A stretch of DNA of 64,000 bases from CAISCU01 sp943361925 (GCA_943361925.1 CALRIT020000003.1:1-64000); one strand, 5' to 3'; counted from the stretch's first letter, positions 27,837 to 36,106 are shown. Translations and numbers: made by a program. Notes: generated by a model from the sequence alone, not told the origin.

Positions 27837-28790
27837 ATGAAGCAATTTGAGATACAGAATGTAAAAGATACCCGTAGTGGTTTCGGAGCCGGACTTTCGG
27901 AATTAGGAAAAACAAATCCGAAAGTAGTGGCCTTGTGCGCAGATTTAACGGGTTCATTAAAAATGGATGCCTTTCAAAAAGATCATCCTGAAAGATTTTT
28001 CCAAGTTGGAATCGCTGAAGCAAATATGATGGGCGTTGCAGCTGGTTTAACTATTGGCGGATTGATTCCTTTTACAGGAACATTTGCTAATTTCAGTACC
28101 GGACGTGTTTACGATCAAATTCGTCAATCGATTGCCTACTCAGGTAAAAATGTAAAAATATGTGCATCTCATGCAGGTGTTACTTTAGGTGAAGATGGCG
28201 CTACTCATCAGATTCTTGAAGACATTGGTTTAATGAAAATGTTACCTGGAATGGTGGTGATTAATCCTTGTGATTTCAACCAAACCAAAGCAGCAACCAT
28301 TGCTATTGCAGAATATGATGGACCTGTTTATTTAAGATTTGGAAGACCTGCTGTTCCTAATTTTACTGCTGCCGACCAAAAATTTGAAATTGGAAAAGCA
28401 TTGATGTTAAACGAAGGAACAGATGTGAGCATTTTTGCAACTGGTCACTTAGTTTGGAAAGCCATTGAAGCAGGACATATGTTGGCTGAAAAAGGAATCA
28501 ATGCTGAAATTATTAATATACATACCATCAAGCCATTAGACAGACAAGCAATTTTGGCTTCGGTAAGTAAAACCAAATGTGTGGTAACAGCAGAAGAACA
28601 TCAGTTTAATGGTGGATTGGGAGATAGTATTTGTCAGTTGTTATCTCGTGAAATGCCATTACCTGTTGAAATGGTTGGCGTAAACGATAGCTTTGGAGAA
28701 AGCGGAACACCAGATGAATTGATGAAAAAATACGGATTAGAAGCGCAAAACATTGTTGATGCTGCTTTGAAAGCCATTTCAAGAAAATAA
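27837..28790 (+). CDS. Transketolase, C-terminal subunit
   Basis: 317 residues matching the second half of transketolase: pyrimidine-binding domain with ALCADLTGSLKM, ERFFQVGIAEANMMGVAAGL (the Glu that activates thiamine diphosphate), SHAGVTLGEDGATHQ, followed by the C-terminal domain with VTAEEHQFNGGLGDSI. It must assemble with the product of 25555-26406 for activity. The intervening VWA gene is the only interruption, and all three genes run in the same direction and end at one terminator, so they form an operon. Confidence 0.93.
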   Translation: MKQFEIQNVKDTRSGFGAGLSELGKTNPKVVALCADLTGSLKMDAFQKDHPERFFQVGIAEANMMGVAAGLTIGGLIPFTGTFANFSTGRVYDQIRQSIAYSGKNVKICASHAGVTLGEDGATHQILEDIGLMKMLPGMVVINPCDFNQTKAATIAIAEYDGPVYLRFGRPAVPNFTAADQKFEIGKALMLNEGTDVSIFATGHLVWKAIEAGHMLAEKGINAEIINIHTIKPLDRQAILASVSKTKCVVTAEEHQFNGGLGDSICQLLSREMPLPVEMVGVNDSFGESGTPDELMKKYGLEAQNIVDAALKAISRK

Positions 28791-28808
28791 GATTATTCAT
28801 TATAAAAA

Positions 28809-28837
28809 AGGAACTCCGGTAATGCCGGAGTTTTTTT
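28809..28837 (+). terminator. Rho-independent terminator of the transketolase operon
   Basis: AACTCCGG TAATG CCGGAGTT then a T-run. Confidence 0.9.
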
Positions 28838-28891
28838 ATGCCTATACTTTTCTGTTTGCAATCAATTTTATAATAATTTAAAGGAAACTGG

Positions 28892-28923
28892 TTTCAAAAT
28901 AAGTAAATAATTATTTACCTTTG
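28892..28923 (+). promoter_or_regulatory. hicAB promoter with overlapping 16-bp palindromic operator
   Basis: A near -33 box TTTC (28892-28895), a 20-base spacer and TACCTTTG (28916-28923) form a Bacteroidota promoter. The perfect palindrome GTAAATAATTATTTAC (28903-28918) lies between and over the boxes, where a repressor would block polymerase. HicB has a C-terminal HTH, so autorepression by HicB (alone or with HicA) is the natural reading. Start of transcription would be close to the GTG start of hicA. Confidence 0.68.
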
Positions 28924-28929
28924 ATATTA

Positions 28930-29115
28930 GTGAAATGCTCTGAATTATATAGAATATTAACTCGGGATGGCTGGTATCCAATTTCTCAAAGTGGATCACA
29001 CGTTAAATTAATCCACGATAAAAAACCAGGAATCATCATCTTTCCAAATCATGGCTCACAGGAACTTGGAAAAGGTTTAGAGAATAAAATAAAAAAAGAT
29101 GCAGGGCTTAAATAA
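28930..29115 (+). CDS. hicA: HicA family mRNA interferase toxin
   Basis: 61 residues with the HicA (YcfA) fold signature: KCSELYRILTRDGW at the N-terminus, QSGSHVKLIHDK with the catalytic His24, IIIFPNHG and a C-terminal KIKKDAGLK. HicA cleaves mRNA independently of ribosomes until neutralised by HicB. The GTG at 28930 gives the usual start; there is no suitable ATG, and a TTG three codons earlier lies inside the promoter box. The predicted transcription start is nearly at the GTG, so the message may be leaderless. hicB follows after nine bases. Confidence 0.88.
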   Translation: MKCSELYRILTRDGWYPISQSGSHVKLIHDKKPGIIIFPNHGSQELGKGLENKIKKDAGLK

Positions 29116-29124
29116 TTATCCAAT

Positions 29125-29520
29125 ATGAAGACAAGTAGAAAAAAAATCAGCTTAATTGTAGAGATTACCAAAACCGGTTACTCTGCTTATGCAGAAGATT
29201 TTCCCATCTTCACAAGTGGGAAAACTATTTCTGAACTAATGGAAAATTCCTTGGAAGCATGTCAGCTTTATTTTGAAGAACAAGATATCAAACTAAGCGT
29301 CAACAATTTGAAATTTGAAATGGATTTTAAACAATTCTTTCAGTATTACAGGGTAATTAATTCAAAGTTTTTAGCTGAAAAAATTGGAATGAATCCTACA
29401 TTATTGTCACAATATGTTCAGGGAAATAAAAAGCCATCTGTTGTTCAAACTGAAAAAATTCTATCGGGCATTCAACAAATTGGAAAAGAACTTTCTGAGA
29501 TAAATTTGATTTATAGGTAA
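29125..29520 (+). CDS. hicB: HicB family antitoxin with HTH domain
   Basis: 131 residues. The N-terminal HicB domain (1-75) shows VEITKTGYSAYAEDFP and GKTISELMENSLEAC, the partial RNase H-like fold that caps HicA. The C-terminal part (about 78-125) is a Cro/CI-type helix-turn-helix: SKFLAEKIGMNPTLLSQYVQGNKKPS. It should neutralise HicA and bind the palindrome upstream of hicA. The gene ends seven bases before a convergent nuclease gene, with no terminator between. Confidence 0.88.
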   Translation: MKTSRKKISLIVEITKTGYSAYAEDFPIFTSGKTISELMENSLEACQLYFEEQDIKLSVNNLKFEMDFKQFFQYYRVINSKFLAEKIGMNPTLLSQYVQGNKKPSVVQTEKILSGIQQIGKELSEINLIYR

Positions 29521-29527
29521 GTCTATA

Positions 29528-30115
29528 CTAGCCTATGAAGTTAAACCAAAACTCATCAAATAAATAATTACCTGTCTCATTTGTAATATCAATTTTTAAA
29601 CAATATTTCAAATCTTCAATTGTTATAAAATTAAAGTCGAACTTTTCACATTCTTTATCTTCAAAATCTATATTTTTTCTCGCATAATCCAATGTAAGGA
29701 AAACAAATCGAAGACTATGGTTCTTTCCTGCATAATGATTTTTAATTATATCACTATATCTAGATAATTGGTCATCATGTATAGTTGTGTAAAATTTGTT
29801 TTCAATAACTAGTACAATATTCGAGACTACACCTAGTCTTTTGATTGATACTTCAAAAATTAAATCTATGTTTTTCCATTGCCTGTATGCTTGAATATCA
29901 ACAAATTCAACTTCTTCTTCCATTTTCTCTTCAAAAAGTAAATAGTATAGAATATGTTTTGCATAAAGGTTTACCTTGGGTTCTGTTTCTTCAAAATCTT
30001 TATGAGCACATTGTACTGTCCATGCAAGAAAGAAATCAACTAAGCCTTCTTTACCATTGTCTGGATTAAAGTCATCCTCATTTGATTGATCAAAAAAATT
30101 AGGTAGTGATTTCAT
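29528..30115 (-). CDS. PD-(D/E)XK nuclease family protein
   Basis: 195 residues, no signal peptide. The nuclease core is visible in the middle: NIDLIFEV with Asp84, then VLVIENKFYT with Glu105 and Lys107 of the D-(E)xK motif, and a trailing QLSRY with Gln116, the order typical of the PDDEXK_4 (PD-(D/E)XK superfamily) group. Such proteins are frequent in defence islands and as orphan restriction-like enzymes. It is convergent with hicB and divergent from the Mrr gene, so it is probably a single-gene unit. The target DNA or RNA is unknown. Confidence 0.78.
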   Translation of the reverse strand: MKSLPNFFDQSNEDDFNPDNGKEGLVDFFLAWTVQCAHKDFEETEPKVNLYAKHILYYLLFEEKMEEEVEFVDIQAYRQWKNIDLIFEVSIKRLGVVSNIVLVIENKFYTTIHDDQLSRYSDIIKNHYAGKNHSLRFVFLTLDYARKNIDFEDKECEKFDFNFITIEDLKYCLKIDITNETGNYLFDEFWFNFIG

Positions 30116-30199
30116 AGATTAAGATATTAAATCACTAATTTAACTTAAAAGAAACATGTTTCCTAGTTTATATTGCGCTTCAAATTTTCAATACATCAA

Positions 30200-31045
30200 A
30201 TGAAAGGACCTGAGTTTTTAAAATACATTAACCCTGTACTAACATCACTTCAATCAAATGGTGGAGCTGGTAATTCTGCAGATATTATAGATCAAATTAT
30301 TTCGGAACTTAGAATAACTGAAGAAGAACTTGAAGAAACCACCTCAAATGGACAATCAAGGATTAAAAACCAAATACAATGGGCTAGATTCTACTTATTC
30401 AAATCAGGTTTAATTGACAATTCACAAAGAGGAATATGGAGATTAACCAAAGAGGGATTAGATAAAAAACTAAACGATGAAGATGTTTATACTCTTTTTA
30501 AAGAAGTCCAAAACAGTGTTAAAAAATCTACAACCTCTGAAACAATTATTAAAGAACAATCTTTTGAAATTACTGCCACTGAAGATGAGGAACATAATTC
30601 AACCCTTATTAGTATTATTCAAGATTTAACTCCAACTGGATTTGAAAAACTTTGTAAACGACTTTTAACGGAAATCGGAATAAATGAAATTCATATAACA
30701 GGGGGTTCTGGTGACCAAGGAATTGATGGAAAAGGGATTGTTAAACTAAATGATGTTGTTGGTTTAAATATTGTTTTTCAATGTAAAAGATATAAAGAAA
30801 CAGTTTCTCCTCATCATGTTAGAGACTTTCGTGGAGCAATGCAAGGTCGTGGTGAAAAAGGATTAATCATTACTACAGGAAGGTTCACAAAAGAAGCTAA
30901 AAATGAGGCAAATCGAGAAGGAGTAACTCCAATTGAATTAATTGATGGAGATAGATTAGTTGAGTTATTTGAAAAGTACCAACTTGGGCTAAAACCTATT
31001 ACAGTATTTGAGATAGATTCAGACTTCTTTAAAAGTTTTAATTAA
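30200..31045 (+). CDS. Mrr-type restriction endonuclease
   Basis: 281 residues from the ATG at 30200 (a TTG nine codons earlier is in frame but less likely). The N-terminal 95 residues form the Mrr winged-helix domain (WARFYLFKSGLIDNSQRGIWRLTKEG in parts). The C-terminal Mrr catalytic domain (about 140-270) has GFEKLCKRLL, GGSGDQGIDGKG with Asp176, and FQCKRYK with Gln194 and Lys196, a complete D-QxK active site, then GLIITTGRF. Mrr enzymes cut DNA carrying modified (methylated) bases. No methyltransferase is adjacent, which is consistent with type IV restriction. Confidence 0.9.
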   Translation: MKGPEFLKYINPVLTSLQSNGGAGNSADIIDQIISELRITEEELEETTSNGQSRIKNQIQWARFYLFKSGLIDNSQRGIWRLTKEGLDKKLNDEDVYTLFKEVQNSVKKSTTSETIIKEQSFEITATEDEEHNSTLISIIQDLTPTGFEKLCKRLLTEIGINEIHITGGSGDQGIDGKGIVKLNDVVGLNIVFQCKRYKETVSPHHVRDFRGAMQGRGEKGLIITTGRFTKEAKNEANREGVTPIELIDGDRLVELFEKYQLGLKPITVFEIDSDFFKSFN

Positions 31046-31168
31046 TCTCAAAATCAAAAATTTAGATAACAACTATTAATTTTACTTTTTCAACTCGCTT
31101 ATCAGTTTGTAACTTTTTCTCCCCTTTCTTCGTCATGGTTTTCTCTGGAAAATTATCAATTAGAAAAC

Positions 31169-32119
31169 ATGAAAGCTTTTATCAAAACACAATACGGCGG
31201 ACCGGAAATACTTCGCTTTGAAGAAATAGAACTCAGTCCTTTAAAAGATGATGAAATTCGAGTGAAAGTAATGGCCAATTCGGCCAATCCAGCCGACTGG
31301 CACATACTAAGAGGAGCACCATTTGCAGCCAGATTTACAACAGGATTATTCAAACCAAAAGACAAAATTCTAGGTGCTGATTTCGCAGGAATAGTTGAAA
31401 AAACAGGCAAAAACACCAAACATTTTCAAGTTGGCGACCGTGTTTTTGGTGAGTCTTTAACAGGTGGTGCCTTTGCAGAATACATTCAAATTCAGGAACA
31501 AAGTTGTGCAAAAATGCCTGCCGAAATAAGCTTCAATGAAATGGCATGTGTACCTATTGCGGGTTTAACTGCACTTCAAGCTATAGATACTCATGCTAAA
31601 ATTCAGGCAGGAGAATCAGTGCTCATTAATGGTGCTTCAGGTGGAGTTGGACATTTTGCTGTTCAAATTGCAAAAGCACGTGGCGCCAAAGTAACAGCAG
31701 TGTGTTCATCAAAAAACATAGGTTTTGTTGAATCATTGGGTGCCGATAAAGTAATTGCTTACGATAAAGAAAACATTCATACACACAAAGGTTCTTATGA
31801 TGTGGTGATTGATACCAACGGTAACCTAAATTTCGATGATTACAAAAGAATGGGAAAACGCGGGGTGATGATTGGTTTTACGAGTTTAGGACATATGGCA
31901 GGCGTGCTTATTAAAAAGATGCTAGTAAGTTTTCCGCTTATTCAGTTTACAGCTAAAGTAACTAAAACTGACCTTGAAACACTGGCTCTTTTAATCGAAC
32001 AAAAACAAGTAATAGTACAAATCGAAAAGACCTTTTCATACAAAGAAATTCCTGATGCCATTGCCTATATAGAATCAATGCGAACCAAAGGGAAAGTGGC
32101 TATGAGTTGGGAGAAGTAG
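31169..32119 (+). CDS. NAD(P)-dependent alcohol dehydrogenase / quinone oxidoreductase (MDR)
   Basis: 316 residues of the medium-chain dehydrogenase/reductase family. The N-terminal GroES-like part contains SANPADWHILRG and LGADFAGIVEK, and the coenzyme fold has VLINGASGGVGHFAVQIAKARGAKVTAV (in part). Zinc-ligand cysteines of classical alcohol dehydrogenases are absent, so a zinc-free NADPH:quinone-reductase-like enzyme is likely. The physiological substrate is unknown. It stands between the defence genes and the MbnP gene, each separated by some 80-120 bases. Confidence 0.88.
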   Translation: MKAFIKTQYGGPEILRFEEIELSPLKDDEIRVKVMANSANPADWHILRGAPFAARFTTGLFKPKDKILGADFAGIVEKTGKNTKHFQVGDRVFGESLTGGAFAEYIQIQEQSCAKMPAEISFNEMACVPIAGLTALQAIDTHAKIQAGESVLINGASGGVGHFAVQIAKARGAKVTAVCSSKNIGFVESLGADKVIAYDKENIHTHKGSYDVVIDTNGNLNFDDYKRMGKRGVMIGFTSLGHMAGVLIKKMLVSFPLIQFTAKVTKTDLETLALLIEQKQVIVQIEKTFSYKEIPDAIAYIESMRTKGKVAMSWEK

Positions 32120-32203
32120 TTATTCCATTTTTAGACTGATTCATTAAGATTTTGAATAGTTTCATAGTAGGAATTTCCTTTCTTTTGTCTACCTTATTCC
32201 TAC

Positions 32204-32881
32204 ATGAAAATCAAATTCATTCTTTTTCTTTTCGGCTTGATTTATCTCCTGCTACCAAATTCAGGTACTGCACAAAACCTGCGTTTAAAGCCTGTTTGGG
32301 GGAATGATGATTTTCAAATTGAAAAGAAATATTTCCTTTCTTCTAAAAACGATTCTATTCAAATCAGCCTTTGCAAATTTTATTTTTCAGATATTGAATT
32401 CTATCAAAAAGGAAAATTGGTTTACAAAGAGGAAAACAGTTTTCACCTCATCAATTTAAATGATAGTTTGAGTTGTTCATTTGCATTAAACGGAAATGAT
32501 ATCCAATTTGATGAAATCAGAATGAATATTGGAATCGATAGCAGTACCAATATTTCAGGCATTATGGGTGGTGATTTAGATCCGGTAAAAGGCATGTACT
32601 GGACCTGGCAAAGTGGTTATATCAATTTTAAGATTGAAGGAAAAAGCAGTCTTTCTAAAAATAAAACAGGTAGTTTCTCTTACCATTTAGGTGGATATTT
32701 GGAACCATTTTTATGTGTGCAACAAATCAGCTTAAATCGAAGCTTTTCTAATAACATAGAAATCGTATTTAATCTCGAAGATTTCGTTTCAAAACTTCCC
32801 ATTGAAAATAAATCTGAGGTGATGAGTCCAAGCTTAATGGCCGTGCAACTTTCAAAAGATTTAGCTAATTCTTTCAAATGA
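32204..32881 (+). CDS. MbnP family copper-binding protein
   Basis: 225 residues with a signal peptide ending GTAQ (about residue 24). The core motifs are those of MbnP: CKFYFSDIEFY, then GGDLDPVKGMYWTWQSGY with Trp133 and Trp135, and SYHLGGY with His161. MbnP proteins are periplasmic or surface copper-binding proteins; in characterised methanotroph homologs the partner MbnH oxidises one tryptophan of MbnP to kynurenine to create the copper site. The stop overlaps the start of the diheme gene (ATGA), so the two are translationally coupled, which supports the pairing. Confidence 0.85.
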   Translation: MKIKFILFLFGLIYLLLPNSGTAQNLRLKPVWGNDDFQIEKKYFLSSKNDSIQISLCKFYFSDIEFYQKGKLVYKEENSFHLINLNDSLSCSFALNGNDIQFDEIRMNIGIDSSTNISGIMGGDLDPVKGMYWTWQSGYINFKIEGKSSLSKNKTGSFSYHLGGYLEPFLCVQQISLNRSFSNNIEIVFNLEDFVSKLPIENKSEVMSPSLMAVQLSKDLANSFK

Positions 32882-33891
32882 AAAAAAGTCTTGTCTTTCT
32901 TTGTTTGATATTGATTGTGTTGGCTGCTTTTAAATTGCCAGATGAAAGCTTATTTAAGGTTCCTCAAAACTGGCCAAAACCGAATTATGATTTCAGTAAA
33001 AATCCTATAACAAAAGAGAAAATTTTTCTTGGAAGAACACTTTTCTACGACCCTATTTTATCTGCTGATAACAGCATTTCCTGTTCCTCATGTCATTCTC
33101 CTTTTACTGCCTTTACGCATACCGACCATACTTTGAGTCATGGAATTGAAGACAGAATCGGGACCAGAAATTCACCTGCTTTAATGAACCTGGCATGGCA
33201 AAAGAGTTTTATGTGGGATGGAGCCATTCACCATCTAGATGCACAGGCATTGGCACCTATTTCACATCCCGATGAAATGGGAAGTAATATTGCTGATGTT
33301 GTGAACCGTTTACAAAAGAAAAACAGGTACAAAAAGTTATTTGCTTTGGCTTATGGCGATAGTTTAGTGAGTGGTGAAAGAACATTAAAAGCACTTTCAC
33401 AATTTATGCTCACTCTGGTAAGTTCGAATTCCAAATACGATAAAATTCAAAGAAAAGAAGCAGGATCTAGCTTTACTGAAGCAGAAGCCAAAGGATATGA
33501 ATTGTTCAAATCGAATTGTGCTGTTTGTCATACTGAGCCTTTGTTTACCAACAATGAATTTGAAAACAACGGATTGGAACCGGATACAAACCTGAATGAT
33601 ATTGGAAGAAAAAAAATCAGTCAAAAAGAAAGCGATTTGTACAAATTCAAAGTGCCCAGTTTAAGAAACATCGAGTTCTCTTACCCTTATATGCACGATG
33701 GTAGGTATCAGAATTTGGAGATGGTGATGTTTCATTATTCAGCCAATATTTATGATAGTAAAACTTTATCGAAACACCTGAAAAAGAAAATCGAACTCAG
33801 TTCAGACGAAAAATCCCAAGTCATTGCCTTTCTTAAAACTTTGAGTGATGAAAGCTTTTTAAGGAACAGCCAAAACGGATTTCCGAGGTAA
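32878..33891 (+). CDS. MbnH-like diheme cytochrome c peroxidase family protein
   Basis: 337 residues with an N-terminal membrane or signal segment. Two c-type heme sites are visible: CSSCH at 69-73 and CAVCH at 214-218. Typical CcpA/MauG-family stretches are IFLGRTLFYDPILSADNSISC, RNSPALMNLAWQKSFMWDG, APISHPDEMG and the C-terminal VPSLRNIEFSYPYMHDGRY. By established family knowledge it is either a diheme peroxidase or an MbnH enzyme that modifies tryptophan in MbnP; the overlapping MbnP gene makes the second more likely. Heme attachment places it in the periplasm. Confidence 0.9.
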   Translation: MKKSLVFLCLILIVLAAFKLPDESLFKVPQNWPKPNYDFSKNPITKEKIFLGRTLFYDPILSADNSISCSSCHSPFTAFTHTDHTLSHGIEDRIGTRNSPALMNLAWQKSFMWDGAIHHLDAQALAPISHPDEMGSNIADVVNRLQKKNRYKKLFALAYGDSLVSGERTLKALSQFMLTLVSSNSKYDKIQRKEAGSSFTEAEAKGYELFKSNCAVCHTEPLFTNNEFENNGLEPDTNLNDIGRKKISQKESDLYKFKVPSLRNIEFSYPYMHDGRYQNLEMVMFHYSANIYDSKTLSKHLKKKIELSSDEKSQVIAFLKTLSDESFLRNSQNGFPR

Positions 33892-34280
33892 ATTCAACTT
33901 AAAATAAAAATCCAAATTCTTAGCAATTTTAATCAGGAAACTGAATGGTTTTCGTAAGCTCTAATTTTGTACAAAAACCTCATTTTAAGGCAATTTTTCA
34001 AAAATGTCGCACTCCGAGTTTGTGAATTTATAACTACAACCAGCCTGATTTTATGGCCAATTTTGTCTAGTGTTTCCTTTCAGCTTAAAAATTTGCAAAA
34101 TTCACGGCAAAATCCTTCAAAAACCACAAAACCCAAAATGTCGCAATTTCCCAAACTGAAACAGAAAAGGCCGAAAATCCTCAAAATGTCGCACTTTTAA
34201 TTTTTCCTGATTTCATAGGAATTCAAATAAGATTTCGAATGAAAATTTGGCAATTCACTTATAAAGAAGAATTTTGCTGA
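33892..34280. repeat. Non-coding gap with three copies of AAAATGTCGCA
   Basis: A 389-base stretch with no credible gene; the one long open frame starts with TTG and translates to low-complexity Lys/Pro/Ser sequence. AAAATGTCGCA occurs at 34001-34011, 34135-34145 and 34183-34193. Copies 1 and 3 are further alike (TCAAAATGTCGCACT). Short related phrases with TTCAAAAA and GGCAA recur between them. It could be a decayed repeat, protein-binding sites or a small RNA region; nothing decides this. Confidence 0.45.
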
Positions 34281-35231
34281 ATGGAACAAAATACAAAGCC
34301 ATTTTGCATAGCTATTCACGGTGGTGCGGGAACTATTCTCAAATCTTTGATGACAGAGGCTAAAGAAAAGGAATACAAATCGGGTTTAAAAGCTGCTTTA
34401 GATGCAGGATATCAGATACTTGAAAATGGAGGCAGTAGTTTAGATGCAGTGGAAGCTGCGGTAAGTGCTTTAGAAGATTTTCCACTATTTAATGCCGGAA
34501 AAGGTGCAGTTTTTACCAATAAAGGAACTCATGAAATGGATGCCAGCATTATGGATGGTTCTAATTTGGAGGCTGGCGCAGTGAGTGGAGTTAGTCGAGT
34601 AAAAAATCCTGTTCAGTTTGCCAGAGTCATCAAAGAAAAATCAGGTCATGTGTTTTTAAGCGGGGTTGAAGCTGAAAACTATGCGCAGTCTATGGGACTA
34701 AAAATTGAAGAGGATAGTTATTTTTATGAAGCTGGTCGTTATAAACAATGGCAGGATGTAAAAGACAGTGACTCTTACCAACTCGATCATTCAGACAAAC
34801 AAGAAACAGGTGAAAAGAAATTTGGCACTGTTGGCGCTGTTGCTTTAGACATGAACGGAAATATTTCAGCTGCAACATCAACAGGTGGAATGACTAACAA
34901 GAAATATGGTCGTGTAGGCGATACACCCATGATTGGTGCCGGAACTTATGCCAATAACAAAACCTGTGCGGTAAGTTGCACCGGACATGGAGAATATTTC
35001 ATTAGAGCCGTTGTAGCTTACGATGTAAGTTGTTTAATGGAATACAAAGGTTTAAACCTAAATGATGCCTGTGAGGAGGTTGTAAACAAGAAACTGGTAG
35101 AATTGGGCGGTGAAGGTGGTTTGGTTGCTTTAGATGCAAAAGGAAACATCTGTATGAGTTTTAACTCAGAAGGTATGTACAGAGGTTTTAAACACTCAGA
35201 GAATGGCGAATTAATTGAGATTTACAGGTAA
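34281..35231 (+). CDS. Isoaspartyl peptidase / L-asparaginase (Ntn hydrolase)
   Basis: 316 residues of the plant-type asparaginase family. It begins AIHGGAGT, has SSLDAVEAAVSALEDFP and FNAGKGAVFTNKGTHEMDASIMDG, and the autocatalytic cleavage site at FGTVGAVALD with the nucleophile Thr183; GGMTNKKYGRVGDTPMIGAGTYA follows. The enzyme hydrolyses beta-aspartyl dipeptides and asparagine. No signal peptide, so cytosolic. Enzymes of this class can split beta-Asp-Arg released from cyanophycin, and cphB and cphA lie within 11 kb, so a role in cyanophycin use is a fair inference. Confidence 0.92.
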   Translation: MEQNTKPFCIAIHGGAGTILKSLMTEAKEKEYKSGLKAALDAGYQILENGGSSLDAVEAAVSALEDFPLFNAGKGAVFTNKGTHEMDASIMDGSNLEAGAVSGVSRVKNPVQFARVIKEKSGHVFLSGVEAENYAQSMGLKIEEDSYFYEAGRYKQWQDVKDSDSYQLDHSDKQETGEKKFGTVGAVALDMNGNISAATSTGGMTNKKYGRVGDTPMIGAGTYANNKTCAVSCTGHGEYFIRAVVAYDVSCLMEYKGLNLNDACEEVVNKKLVELGGEGGLVALDAKGNICMSFNSEGMYRGFKHSENGELIEIYR

Positions 35232-35237
35232 TTAAAA

Positions 35238-35933
35238 ATGAAAGACATCTTTTTCTTATTTCTTATAGTTCTTACGATTAGTTCTTGTCGTGTTTTAAAC
35301 AACAATCCAAAAACTTCATTAAAAGATGGAATTTATTCAAACCAAGGTAAAAAAGCTGTTTTTGTAGAACTTCAAAACGAAGATGTTTTGATTTATGAAA
35401 CAAGCAAAAGCAATCCTGATTCATTTGAGAGAAATCCAGTAAAATATGAAAGTTCTTTACTAAGCGATGATTCTTTCATTCAAGAAATAAAACTAAGTAA
35501 AAATAGCCTGGATCTTGATTTAATTACTGTTCCCATAAAATTCAGACCAAGCCAGAAAAATGTACCTGCCCAACTGAATTACAATATCAATGCTCAATGT
35601 TTTCTGGGATTAAGAAATGATGTTTACAAGATAAACTATCATAGAAATCCAATTGGCCATCAAAAAAGGCAAATAAATCATTTTGGTATATCTTTTGGTG
35701 TCATGAGTGGATTTGGAAACGCTTTTATGTCACCAACAAATACAAATAACCTTTTTAATGGAGAATATGAAGCTGTAGTATTTACAAAAGGACTTGCTGC
35801 TATCATTGCCATCAATAATTTTAATATTGGTTTGGCATTAGGTGCAGATAAGATGCTGGATAGCAACAATAAAATATGGATTTACCAAGACAAAGCCTGG
35901 CTTGGATTCACTTTAGGATTAAACTTAAACTAA
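35238..35933 (+). CDS. Hypothetical lipoprotein
   Basis: 231 residues starting six bases after the asparaginase gene, so likely co-transcribed. The lipobox LTISSCRV predicts lipidation at Cys17. The first part (KTSLKDGIYSNQGKKAVFVELQNEDVLIYE) resembles small envelope sandwich domains; the second half has Gly- and Phe-rich barrel-like strands (HFGISFGVMSGFGNAFM, WLGFTLGLNLN). I do not recognise a family. A cell-envelope location is all that can be said. Confidence 0.7.
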   Translation: MKDIFFLFLIVLTISSCRVLNNNPKTSLKDGIYSNQGKKAVFVELQNEDVLIYETSKSNPDSFERNPVKYESSLLSDDSFIQEIKLSKNSLDLDLITVPIKFRPSQKNVPAQLNYNINAQCFLGLRNDVYKINYHRNPIGHQKRQINHFGISFGVMSGFGNAFMSPTNTNNLFNGEYEAVVFTKGLAAIIAINNFNIGLALGADKMLDSNNKIWIYQDKAWLGFTLGLNLN

Positions 35934-36022
35934 GCCCTCTTACTTGTTTGAAAGAACAAGTAAATGAAAAATCCCAAAACAAATAATTGAACGATTAGTC
36001 CTGATAAGTTGAAAATTGACAT
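35930..36022 (-). CDS. Possible 30-residue single-helix membrane protein
   Basis: A small reading frame with ATG at 36022 and TAG at 35930-35932. It encodes a short polar N-terminus (MSIFNLSG), one hydrophobic helix (LIVQLFVLGFFIYLFF) and a basic end (QTSKRA), an orientation that obeys the positive-inside rule. It overlaps the stop of the opposite-strand lipoprotein gene by a few bases and lies beyond the hairpin after cphB. No homology evidence; it may be chance. Confidence 0.3.
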   Translation of the reverse strand: MSIFNLSGLIVQLFVLGFFIYLFFQTSKRA

Positions 36023-36052
36023 GGTTTTAAAACGCTATCAATTTTTATAAAT

Positions 36053-36088
36053 TGTACCGATAAGAAGCAGAAATTCCTTATCGGTACA
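36053..36088 (-). terminator. Stem-loop after cphB
   Basis: TGTACCGATAAG (36053-36064) pairs perfectly with CTTATCGGTACA (36077-36088), 12-base loop. It starts 18 bases after the cphB stop. The following minus-strand sequence is AT-rich but not a pure T-run, so termination is likely but not certain. Confidence 0.6.
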
Positions 36089-36106
36089 TTATCAAGTTAT
36101 TAAATA

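Noticed and set aside
25555..28790. Transketolase broken by insertion of the VWA gene
   Set aside because: Both halves have proper starts and ends and correspond to natural subunits of two-subunit transketolases, so this is not a disrupted gene.
33967..34200. 77-codon open frame in the gap after mbnH
   Set aside because: It starts with TTG, has low-complexity Lys/Pro/Ser composition and includes the repeated AAAATGTCGCA elements; no coding signature.
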